From the NCBI GenBank assembly GCA_905331475.1, contig CAJNYU010003062.1, forward strand, positions 1-64,000: 64,000 nucleotides of DNA, given 5' to 3'. The translations under genes and the position numbers were made by a program. The stretch is from Rotaria socialis. Lineage: Eukaryota > Rotifera > Eurotatoria > Philodinida > Philodinidae. This document shows, piece by piece, positions 1-10,603 of this stretch. How positions within the stretch are numbered: the first letter of the stretch is position 1; each line of letters opens with the position of its first letter. The notes under the pieces were generated by a model that searched no databases, was not told the DNA's origin, and saw only the letters and a list, made by a program, of their open reading frames with translations.

Positions 1-2612
1 TAATTTCTGTAATTTTAAAATATAATTTCACCTGAAGTAACGTGCAAAAAAATTATTTCATTGAAAATATTTTTTCTAATATCGAATGTTCATATAAAAA
101 TATGAATTCTTGAATCAGTGAACCATAGATTGATAGAAGCGTCTGGGAAAACTCATGCAACACAAGTCTAAAACGGAAAAAAATAAAAGTCTTAAGTATT
201 TTTTAAATATACAATATTAAAATATAACTGTAATCAGTTATTTTTGATAATTTTTCTATCATCTAGAAAACAAATAAAAAACTTGAAAATATATTAGAAA
301 TAAATAAAAAAAGAAATTTCAGTAAAATGGTTTGCATATTTTTAAAGTCCCTTCACTTCAGATATCGAATCAAGAGATATGGATTTCTTCAAAACCACGA
401 ATATCCTCAACTCGAGTTAAAATGTGAAGTAGTTCACGGCAGAAAAGTCATCGGAAAAACTAGTTGTGGAAAGAGTGAAATCCTAAATATTTTCAAGAAA
501 TCGAATAAGACTCTTTGTTTCACATCCGAAAGTAAATTCTCATAGCTACGAAAGAAAGTAAAAAAAATTATCTATTGGTCAATAGCTATAACAATGTTTT
601 AAGAGAAAGAGGAACTTAAGACGCTTTCCTGTCTATAGTCACTACATGTCTAAAAACAAGACGTATTTCGCGTCTGAATAAGACTTTAGACGGATGCACC
701 GTCTTGTAAGACGGATGGCATTTTTTACAGTGTAGAGTTGCTTGTGATATGACTTCTTGTAATTTTTCAATGGTTGTTAGGGGATAAATATGGTATTTTG
801 TGGATCGATATAGGTATTTTCTGCTCGTATTCTGATTGACGGAATGGTCGGACATATTCTGTTGGTCATTCGGCTAGCTTCACAGTGGTGTTTTTATTGA
901 TATTTTTTGGATCGAGTGGATATCAATCAAGAACATCTAACGCCCTCTATCAAGTATTATTTTTCTTTTCCTCTTATTAGACATTTTTTGTCCTATACTT
1001 TCCTCTCCTTAATAAAACGAGTATTTGTTTGTCTTTCTCTTCAATAAAACAACAGCTCATGTTGCGGATGAGTATCAATTTGCTAAATAGGAATGATAGC
1101 ATGCAGAAGTAAAATCTGAAAAAAGATTATATTATATTTAAGTGTATACTATTTTACATTTTCAATACATCATTCCTTTTGTACAACAAGATCTTAATAT
1201 ATAGCTTAATGATATTGTTGTTTTACATTATGTCATAGGAGGCATTTTTATTTGACTTTGTTATTCATTCAAATTCGATTTTTCTGTTTTTAGTAGTCTA
1301 GGTTTAACTTAAGTTTTTCTTTTTGATAGAATTATTCTTGTAAGAACAAGTACTAACAAGAATAAACAAATACTTCATATTCGATGATTTTCACATCTAA
1401 ATCTGGATAACTTCAAAACTTCCTATTTATTTTATGATAAAAGACAAAGTAAATAATTTTGTTTAAAGCCTATATTTGTTAATAATATCTCAATGAATGT
1501 TTTGTTCAAAGATATATTATAAATTAAAATTCCAAAAATCTGAAACTTTTTATTAACATAAGATGAAAATTGCCAATTTTACACGTGCAACATAATACTG
1601 TACAAGTGTTTAGAATTTTAACATAAATTCATTATTCTCATAGATTCTTTTGGCAAATGAAATCAATGAATCTTTATGTTTTCGTATTCTTTGATTTCGA
1701 TCTTTAGAATTATTAAAAGCTGTATAACTAAAAAAATATACTTATTTAATTTTTGCCATTTTTCTTTTCATCACTTTTGTTTTTCAGATATTTCATCAAT
1801 TGTGAATTGTCAAGTGATGATTGTTCAAGTTGATAATTATACAACTGTAAGTGAATTTAAAGTTCTATTCTATTTATATGCTTATATGCTTTGATTTGAG
1901 AATAAATACTAGAACAATCTCTATGGAATTAAAATATGAAATACGGGTAAAACTGCTCATTAATGTAAACGAGAGAATTTAGCAGTACGTCTTGAGTTTT
2001 GTCAATTACCACATGTTGTTGATGGCGTATGTCTTTAGTAAACTAATATATATATATATATATCGATATATACTTATAAAGTTTCAGTTAATATCGAAAG
2101 AAAGCAAAAGATGCTCATTTTTTTTTATTCTTCTTTATAAATCATCATAGAAACTTTTAGGTAGAAGAGATAAATTGAAAAGAAAAAACAGTTGAACTTC
2201 TCTATATAGAATATAATTGAGTGTTACAATAATCTCACAGTAAATTCCTATTTTGTAAGTATACCTATTGCGGCTTATGAAGAAGAAAAAGAAGCAGCAG
2301 GGAGTGACGAAGGTATCTGAAAAGGTATAGGAGGATTCAAATAGGTTTACATTTTGATTTTATACTTAAATATTTCTTCAGATTATATTGCATAAAATGG
2401 CTGAGTAGTATATAGCTTGTTTTCTGACTTATGCGAACATCCTTTTCTTTTATAACTTTTTTTCACATATTTTGTGATAAAATACTTGCAATTTTGTGAG
2501 TTTGGAATTTATAAACGAACTGAAACCTAAATTGAATCGAACAAAGAATCTACTGAAGAAACCCTACTCATACTTTTGTGATTAATGATAATTCGTTTTT
2601 TCTTTTATTCAA
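1..2612. other. AT-rich non-coding stretch
   Basis: No convincing gene is visible. Open frames are short and AT-driven. A possible exon at 1787-1848 lies between a TTTTTCAG acceptor and a GTAAGTG donor and reads ISSIVNCQVMIVQVDNYTT in one frame, but no partner exon could be joined. A short TA microsatellite lies at about 2044-2063. At 721-735 the sequence TTTTTTACAGTGTA matches the right end of the TA-flanked MITE at 8805-9041, but no left partner was found. Confidence 0.4.
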
Positions 2613-2742
2613 AGGAAAATGACAGCAAGAATGAGAAGCAATACATAGCTGCGAATAAATATTTAGTTTTAGCAGCAATTTTGATGATTATTAACAGCGT
2701 TTTGGGGTCTTTTTTTGCTTTAAAAGATGGTATTTATTATAT
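2613..2742 (+). CDS. possible exon of a small membrane protein
   Basis: This open stretch sits between a TTATTCAAAG acceptor and an ATG|GTAAGTA donor. It would encode a polar segment beginning ENDSKNEKQY, then a hydrophobic membrane-like segment (YLVLAAILMIINSVLGSFFAL). The polar segment loosely recalls the junction of the 84-aa gene at 5627-6640 (KENKTQ/DNDEQ). No start exon or terminal exon was identified, so this may be an exon of an unrecognised gene or chance. Confidence 0.25.
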
Positions 2743-3286
2743 GGTAAGTAAGAATAACTTCTTTGTAGTATTGTATTTCTGTGCTATTAAAGAAAAACCT
2801 TTTATGAACAAGATTATACTTCTGCATGTATTAATACTTGTTACCAAAACAACTTTCAGAGAGTAAAAGACATCATTTAGAAGAAAATACAGCATCTCAG
2901 AATTTTCACAGAAAGTGTAAGAATATGTAAAAGATTGACTTTCAAAGCGTTTTTCGACGAGAAGCAATCGAATATCAGTGTGAACATGTTTTGTTGTATG
3001 AAATGACACCGCTTTGAGATTTTTTTCTAGTTTTTTTGTCACCATTCAAAGTTCGAATTGTGACTAGAAAAGATTAGTTTTATAAATATCTTACACATGT
3101 CTTCAAGTGTTGGGCGTCTGTCTAGATAGTACTTTTATAAAGTTGAGTAAATGATGTTGCATATGAATGGAATGCAATTAAAAATATATAGGTATATACT
3201 AGTGTCAATAAATTGAGTCTTAGCTTAAAGAAATATTTTATGTAATTAAATCTCTATATGAATAGATACCACTGTTTACTATGGGT

Positions 3287-3372
3287 ATGACAGTTCCTTA
3301 GATCTGATCTACTTGAACAGTTCTTTCGTTCATTTGATCTGAACTTGGATCTGAGAACTGTTATGCCACTAC
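3287..3372. repeat. short imperfect palindrome
   Basis: GTATGACAGTTC..AGATC on the left is mirrored by GATCT..GAACTGTTATGCC on the right over about 85 bases. It may be a worn miniature inverted-repeat element or a simple hairpin; no target duplication is clear. Confidence 0.35.
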
Positions 3373-3436
3373 TATTTAGATTGATGATAAATCAACTCTG
3401 TTGTTTAGAACTTCGACATAGTTAAGACAGAAACTA

Positions 3437-4306
3437 ACGGTTGGCGCAGAATAAATTAGACTGTTAGTATTTTTATAATTTCTCCCCTATTATCCCCATG
3501 ATGGAGACACGGTTTTTTTTATCAAAAGATAGCGCTTGAAATTCTCTACAAAACTATGTATGATTAGATCCAAAAAATTTTTTTAGATATATTTGAAAAG
3601 AGATGAAAAGTAACGACATATAAAAAGCTGTAAAAAAGAACGGGTTGGACATAATGAATGAACGTGCGTGCATCTAATTTTTCTATCCCTTACTTCGTCA
3701 TATTAGAAAAACAAAAGATGCAGCGTGTAAAGCTCCACAATTTACATAAGATCGCTTATTTTATAGTCGTACTTTTTGTTTTGAAAATGGACAAAATTTT
3801 GAGCGGCCAAATTTCGATCCTGCGAAAATAATCTAATTTTTGGTAGACGATGAATTTGTTTTTTTTGTTTATTTCCTCTTTTTATAATTTTTCCTGGTAA
3901 CTTGTAGAGCTTTTCACACTGCATCTTTTGATATATTTTGTTTTTCTAATAGGATGAAGTAAGTGATAGAAAAATTAAATGCAAAGCGCGGTCACTCGGT
4001 ATGCCCAACCCGTTACGTTTTACAGCTTTTTGTATGTCGTTACTTTTCATCTATTTTCAAATATATCTAAGACAGTTTTTGGGCCTAATCATACATAGTT
4101 TTGTAGAGAATTTCAAGCGCTATCTTTTGATAAAAAAACGTGTCTCCATCATGGGGATAATAGGGGAGAAATTATAAAANCATACATAGTTTTGTAGAGA
4201 ATTTCAAGCGCTATCTTTTGATAAAAAAAACCGTGTCTCCATCATGGGGATAATAGGGGAGAAATTATAAAAATACTAACAGTCTAATTTATTCTGCGCC
4301 ACCCGT
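3437..4306. mobile_element. TA-flanked foldback element with long inverted repeats
   Basis: The left end reads ACGGTTGGCGCAGAATAAAT and the right end is its near-exact reverse complement (..ATTCTGCGCCACCCGT). Both ends are flanked by TA (3435-3436 and 4307-4308), as expected for Tc1/mariner-type insertion. The inverted arms are about 300 bases and continue inward past TTTCTCCCCTATTATCCCCA to GATGCAGCGTGTAAAGCTC; the middle is a spacer of roughly 150 bases. The right arm is artificially lengthened by the assembly duplication around the N at 4180. No transposase frame is visible, so it is probably non-autonomous. Confidence 0.7.
4180..4180. other. single-N assembly gap joining duplicated ends
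   Basis: The roughly 89 bases before the N (from CATACATAGTTTTGTAGAG to GAGAAATTATAAAA) are repeated almost exactly just after it, differing mainly in an A-run and one C. This is what two overlapping contigs look like when joined with a placeholder instead of being merged. Confidence 0.85.
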
Positions 4307-4308
4307 TA

Positions 4309-5626
4309 CTTAAGATATATTGACAGCTATGCAAATGATTATATATTAAATATTTTCTTTCATAGCCAATTGTAAAATCTACGTAAAAAGGAAAATTAAT
4401 TGTAACAAGTAGTGTGGGTCGAGGAGATCGACTAAGTCCCTTCTCTGTACAAACTCTTCTATCATTGCGGTATCTCTTTCTCAACTACAACAACCGAGCT
4501 GAGGTAGTGTATACTTCTGTCTTCTTTCGTGTCAACCGGTATGATATTCCATGCATAACCTCATAATATATCCATTCATGACCTCATCGTACCAAAAAAA
4601 AGGATTTTCCCCTGCTCTGGCATGAAGTCGAAGTGTTGCTAGGTATGCGCCGGTACCAATTAGCTGAGTACCCGCACTGCAGTTGAGCAGATTTTTCACT
4701 GATCTATGCTTAATTCAATCAGCCATATTTTCTTTGGATTATTACATTATAATTATCTAATTCTGATACCTATACTAAAGAGAAAAAAGAAACTTATTTG
4801 GGTCATCATATTTTCCACTATTGTATGGACAAAGGATAATGTAATCCGTGCCGATAAGGAGTTTTCAAGGATGCTCTATGATTCCCTCCGAACAACTTAA
4901 CTATTCTCACAGCCGTAGTGCAATAAATCATCACCCAAATAACGATTTCTCTTCTCTATCTGTTCGCCAACCCTTTATCTTGTTCTCTGCTATTGCAAGG
5001 AAACAACATTGACTTGTTCGGGGCGAATTATACAGAACTATTGAACATGATAATCAAATAATATTTTACTTAGTATAATTTATTTTATGACTAGCACATT
5101 TTTAGAATAATATTATTTATATCTATCAAATGAGACTATGAGAACAAAATACAGATATTTAATGACTTAAATTAAAAAGAGTAAAGAAATCATTTATAAT
5201 TATAGTCATCTATGAACAATGGTATATTAAAAGCAATCTGAAAAACTTTAAATACGAGTTTGCATTCATAAAAAATATAGACTTAAAACTGCAATCTAAC
5301 CCATCAGTAGAAGCAGAAAATTTGCGCGATTATTAGTATACAATTTTTATAGATCAGTAAGTACAAATTTAAATATTATTTCCGTTACAACTATATATGA
5401 ACATTGAAACGAAGATAACCAGAAAACTTTATCTATATAAGTGCAAATACAAAAGAGGAAGTAAAAACTGAAATAAAAAGAACCACAAAATTCTTCGGGA
5501 TTACCATAAAAATGATTATAGAAAAATCTATGTTGGAATTATGCTAAAAAACAAAAAATAAGTTATTTTTCTTTCTTCTTTCTCATATAGAAATATCAAT
5601 TAACAAGTACAAACAATTATTCGGAC
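4309..5626. other. non-coding stretch, nothing recognised
   Basis: No protein family, RNA gene or repeat with paired ends was recognised. GC is locally higher at about 4400-4700. Confidence 0.4.
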
Positions 5627-6640
5627 ATGGCATATGGTATTGCTTTTATTTGCTTTGGTATTTTTTGCCTATTTATCCTGTTCATAACATTATATGTGGT
5701 CATTCGTTGCACATATAATTATACTGTTTATAAACCATTTAAAGAGAACAAGACACAGGTAATTGTTAGCATAAAGTCAGCATGTTGTTTTCATGCTATG
5801 TCGATATTATGTTGCATGAGATATTTTCCTATCAATAATTCTTGATAAGAGAATATATTGTTGTTTTAATTCATCATCATTCACTCGCTGATCGGTGAAA
5901 GCTTCTTCGTTGTAGCAAATTAATAATAAAGATCTCAAGACTAATGATATTTTCCAGAGAAGAACAGAAACAGACATTCATAAGATTAAAAATCAAGATA
6001 GTTATTTCATACGAATATCTTACTGTTCAAGATATAGTAATATTACTAGGCTGTAGGTTTAATGCAAAATATTTAAACAGATATGAAAAGAAATATTTAG
6101 ACTTGAATTTCTTTTCATAAAAATGTCTTTTAAGTCTTATAATACACTACAATATTTAGTTAAAATGTATTCTATCTCTTTCTCGTGTTTTTTTCATTCT
6201 TGGATACTTTTACTTCATTAAAAAAAAAATTAATTTTCACTGTAATTTTTAGTCCATTCTGATAATGATGAGATTTTTCTATAAGAAGAAAGTCAAATCC
6301 AAATATTTTTCTATAAAAATTTTATTAGAAATCCAAAATCTAACGAAATAATTACAGATGTTAAAACAACATCTGTAAGAATGACACTTTGAAATTATTC
6401 AAGTATTGACAGTATTTATTTAATGAGAAAATTAACTTTTTTGTCTAGAAATAGAATTTTCATAAAATAAACAGAACAATTATTTGAAATTTTTAATTAT
6501 GTCTAATTTTTGTATAGGACAATGATGAACAGCATAGATGTCATTCGTTATTCAACTGGGGTGTTAAATTAATTCATATATATAAACGTGTGCTGTCCTT
6601 CTTACATCATCGTTATCAATATGAACAAGTCATTGTTTGA
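5627..6640 (+). CDS. predicted small single-pass membrane protein, two exons
   Basis: Two exons join cleanly: 5627-5758 (44 codons, ending KENKTQ before CAG|GTAATT) and 6518-6640 (after TTTGTATAG, beginning DNDEQHRCHS and ending at TGA). Both are phase 0 and the joined frame is open for 84 residues. Residues about 5-28 are strongly hydrophobic (IAFICFGIFCLFILFITLYV), consistent with a signal anchor or membrane helix, followed by a basic, aromatic tail. The 759-base intron is longer than most here. I do not recognise a family. The clean phase, donor and acceptor support a real gene, but its small size leaves room for chance. Confidence 0.4.
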
Positions 6641-8802
6641 ATTAAAAAAGAAATTTTCATAAAAAGTTACATTTGACAGTTTTATCATTTAAATTTATGT
6701 AAATTAGCTTATATCTATCTTTCCTTATGTGAAGATCACCGATCTGATGAAATAACTGAAACTGTATATAAAATTTGTAAATTTTCTTTTTTTTTTCTAT
6801 TGTAATATTTCATATTAGTCAATGTGTGTTAATAGTCACTTTGTCAAATATTATTGTTGGCGCAATCTCTATATTTCAAAAATATTAATTACGGCAATAA
6901 CATTCATGTTAAATATAGAAGAACAGTCTTAACACGAATAATGTGTAAGAAAAGAATAAAGTGATTCCAATAGACAAATACAGGGTAGCTCATAAATTGC
7001 GTTACGATAAAATATTTCAATATCTCCACTGTGCTTTAATCAATCGAATTGATCTTTTTGTCTCGATAATAGAGGAGTCTACAGTTTTTATTCATCATGA
7101 AACTGAAATAAATACTGTTTTCAACCAACACTTGACATCAAAATACACTATTGGTCAAAAATATCCCACCGTGTGATCCCAGCCATTTTTAGTGCTAGAC
7201 GTCAGAAAGTTTTAGCGTATATACTATATAAGAAACGTAAGTCAATGAGACCAGTTTGGTGTTGGTTATTTGAGTTGAAGACAAGTTATGATTTATGACA
7301 ATTCTTCATACAATGAGTCTTATAACTCAAGAAAGGAAGCAATTTATGACTTGCCAATGTATCATTATGTAGTCCTTCAATGTGGCTATTTATATTAAAT
7401 ATTTCATCAAGTTTCATTTAAGCATTCAAAAGCTATGAATATTTTACATAATGATAAGCTAGGTAGGTCAAAATTTCCTTTCTGCTTGAGTTATAGAACT
7501 CGTAGTACAGAGAATGAAAAAATATTTTTATACATCAGTTTATAGAGCGAGTTGACTCTATCAAATCTACAATTTTTGACTCTTGTTACATACTGTTACA
7601 AAAGACCGAAATTCGAATGCTGATGAATAGTCACCTTTGCTGAATGCAAACATTTTTTGATTTATTCAGGTATTTACTCACAGTTGATCAGTTTTCAGTA
7701 AGAGAAGAATTCTAAAATCACATTTGTACAGATCATCAAATTCTGACTGTAACTAATGACTTTTCATTCTCCTCAATGGCATCTGAGTGTCTGAAAAAGG
7801 GGCAAACATATGCAATAAGATTTGATAACTGGACATTTTGTACATATATCGCTTTTGTTTTCTTCAAGAATATTCTTTTAATGAAACAACCATATGTCAG
7901 AAAAAATGAATATACATTTAGAAAGAGCATGTAATACTCGTTCTGTCTGAAAACTTTTGATTCTCTACGGTGAGTTATACGTGGTTGAGAATTGAACAAA
8001 CATGTTGTGCAAAGACTTCTGCAACAAAGATTAAATAAGTGTCTGAAAGACTTTAATGATATTCTAGACATTTACAGTGTCCCAAAAGTCGTTATAATAC
8101 ATTTCGACATAATATTCTTGTTCGATGAAGTTATCAGAGTGATGATGAACTTTCATTATATCGTCGAGAGTCACCTGATCATTTATCATTTATATTTCGA
8201 CATAATATTATCTATTATATTGTAGATGACAGTGGACGTTGGACACTTCAAGTTCAAGTACCAGATCCATTTTCATCACTTTTCGTTGTTATGGATTACA
8301 GTTGTTATTTTAATACATACGGAACGGAAGTATGTTGGATTTTTGTTCTTGGAAAAAGTTTTTTTTAGTGAATGGCAAGAAACAAATTACGATATGAATG
8401 GTTTCATAGCAGATCCATTCTTTGTTCATACTGAAAGTCAATGTTTTTTTTTAATTTTAGTATCGATAGATCAACTGTCAAAGATCTAGTTTTTAAATCA
8501 ATCAAACAATTATTTCAATGGAAGCAGAAATATTAAACAGTAAAAAGCCTTTTTTGATTTCGAATTTACACATGTTATATAGTGCAACTTAATGTAATTC
8601 TCACGAAGTTCATTTTTTTATTGTCGATTTTGTTTAAAATTACACAATCAACTAGCAATTTTGACATCTATTTTTTGAATTCATCAGATGTTGTTACTGA
8701 TCAAAAAGAACAAGATACTAAATAGTTTTAAATAAAGAGAAATACGTCAATAATTTTATCTAGAAATATGTTGAGGAATGACTGTCATTTAATGATCATG
8801 CT
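6641..8802. other. non-coding stretch with one possible orphan exon
   Basis: No recognised gene. At 8226-8370, after a TATATTGTAG acceptor, one frame reads DSGRWTLQVQVPDPF.. for about 45 codons and could be an exon or decayed gene piece. No partner exon was found. The rest is AT-rich with only short frames. Confidence 0.3.
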
Positions 8803-8804
8803 TA

Positions 8805-9041
8805 CACTGTAAAAAAAAATCCGCAGAATAAGAAACGGAAAAAACGTTTTTGATAGGGTATATTACAAAAAAAGGGTTTATGAAAGTGCAACGTATCATA
8901 AACCCTTTTTTCCGTATATGACGAAGATAAAAAACGGTTTTTGCGTTTATGACTTGGAAAAAGGGTTTATCAGATTTTTAAAAAACGGAAAAAAGGGTAT
9001 GTGACACGTTGCACTTTCATAAACCCTTTTTTTTTACAGTG
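8805..9041. mobile_element. 237-bp MITE, Tc1/mariner-like, TA target duplication
   Basis: Terminal inverted repeats CACTGTAAAAAAA and TTTTTTTACAGTG are flanked by TA at 8803-8804 and 9042-9043. Inner inverted copies of AGGGTTTATGAAAGTGCAAC occur near both ends, with further palindromic AAACGG / CCGTTT blocks in the middle. There is no coding capacity. A decayed relative lies at about 32903-33125, and a lone matching end lies near 721-735. Confidence 0.75.
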
Positions 9042-9043
9042 TA

Positions 9044-9491
9044 TCGAGACCTAGTAAAAAACTTTTTCAAAGTCATCTCATATTAAACTTGAGTTCAAAT
9101 AAATAAATCAAAAGAGAGACATGAAGAAAAACAAACAAAATTAGGAGTGTACATTCAAACATTATTTTCATTCGAAAAATGAATATGTATGCCTAGCTCT
9201 GCAGTTTTTCTTATCGAAACCAATGATTCTAATTTTAAAAAACTTGGTCACCGGATAATTCAAATAAACGTGTAGGATGTAAATACATATAATGACTATT
9301 CGCACATATAGCAGTTCAATATATATATTAAAAGGAAAATGCATGCACAGAATAAATTTAATAAGATAAAAACTAACAAAAGTACGCGCGCATCATTATC
9401 TAATGAACTTTTACTAATTATATTCTCTTATTGATTTTTATTTGATCTTTATCAAGCCTTTCTTAATATAAAAAAAATCTCATATTAAATA
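9044..9491. other. non-coding stretch upstream of the PREP pseudogene
   Basis: AT-rich sequence with no recognised gene or paired repeat. Confidence 0.4.
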
Positions 9492-9766
9492 ATGTCTTCT
9501 CCCTTATACACATCACTATCGTCAGATGTTAGTTCAATGCATTTTGAACAATTACGCCAACTTTTTAGCACTAGCGATGTTGCTACTATATATAGCAAAA
9601 AGGTGACAAAGAAACTACTGAAAGAAATTTTATTTTGCTTGCAGATACCATCTATTATTACTTATCCATCAATATCTTGTGATCCATCTATTTGGGATTC
9701 ATATGGTGATAAATCTTCATCCACTGTGATCGTTAATAATCTATATCATTGACTTGAAGATCCTAA

Positions 9767-9774
9767 TTCTGAAG
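9767..9774. repeat. 8-bp target site duplication, left copy
   Basis: TTCTGAAG here is repeated exactly at 10604-10611 on the other side of the hAT element. Confidence 0.85.
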
Positions 9775-10603
9775 TAGAGATGTGCAGCGTAAAGTTTTCT
9801 CTGACCCTGTACCCTGATAAAGGCATTTTCGTTCACCCTTATCCTACCCTACTCTGTAGGTCCTTTACCCTGACCCTACCCCACCCTGTAAAACTTTTAT
9901 ATTCTTCACCCTTACCCTACCCTACCCTGTAAAACTTTTATATTCCTTGGCCTTACCCTGAAAAATCTTTAGAACTGAAGAAAGAAATACTACCATAAAA
10001 TACCATAAATTATTCATTTATTTCATTACAAGTAATCTACAAAACATTATAATAAACTCTTTTTAAAATTGATTATGAACAAGATATTGTCTACAATATC
10101 GTCACCTAAGTTTTGGCGGCGCTCTTCGGAGATTCTTCCAGTGGCACTGAATATTCTTTCGCTTGTGCACGAACTAGCTGATATATCTAGTAATGATCTT
10201 GCTAAAACACTTAGCGTCGGATAATTTATACTCCACTTCTTCCACCATTGTGATACAAATTCTTCGTTACTAATGACTAATTTTGCTTTAGCATAACGTT
10301 CAATTTCATCTTCATCATCTTCACTTGAATCATCTTGGCTTGCTAGTGCAAATTTTTGCATTACATCTTCTTGTAAATAATCATCCTTTCTCATTTTCTT
10401 TGGCTTTTTCTTTGGTTTAGCAGTATTTATGATTGGATCAATTCATGATTTCTTTCTTTTTCTGACTCAACTGGATTTTTACTTGCATCATATTGTACTG
10501 CACTCCACCAAATGCATACCCTGACCCTGCTCTACCCTTCCAGTGCTTACCCTGACCCTACCCTACCCTGCAGGGTAGGGTAGGGTAACCCTGCACATCT
10601 CTA
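9775..10603 (-). mobile_element. internally deleted hAT transposon inserted in PREP pseudogene
   Basis: The termini are TAGAGATGTGCAG and CTGCACATCTCTA, perfect inverted repeats of 13 bases, flanked by the identical 8-bp duplication TTCTGAAG. Eight-base duplications and TAGAG-type ends are hallmarks of the hAT superfamily. Both subterminal regions carry runs of CCCTACCCTG/CCCTGACCCTA, probably transposase-binding repeats. The only coding remnant is the C-terminal end of the transposase on the minus strand. At 829 bp it is far too short for an autonomous copy. The insertion falls just after the codons for PREP LEDPNSE. Confidence 0.9.
10047..10394 (-). pseudogene. hAT transposase C-terminal dimerisation fragment
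   Basis: The 115-residue frame contains the hAT dimerisation motif: SASSCTSERIFSATGRISEE, then RRQNLGDDIVDNILFIIN. The acidic stretch SSEDDEDEIE precedes it. Further upstream on the minus strand, lysine-rich codons (KPKKKPKK) and a broken frame beginning WWSAVQYDASKNP suggest more of the original protein, separated by a stop. A hAT transposase usually exceeds 600 residues, so the zinc finger and catalytic core are missing. It has no independent function here and belongs to the element at 9775-10603. Confidence 0.85.

Noticed and set aside
327-855. Short open frames of 72 and 79 codons near the left end
   Set aside because: No splice partners, domains or homology; the minus-strand one overlaps a palindromic GACGG-rich patch.
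9830-10590. CCCTACCCTG arrays as an interstitial telomere
   Set aside because: Both arrays lie symmetrically inside a transposon with an exact target duplication, so they are subterminal repeats of the element.
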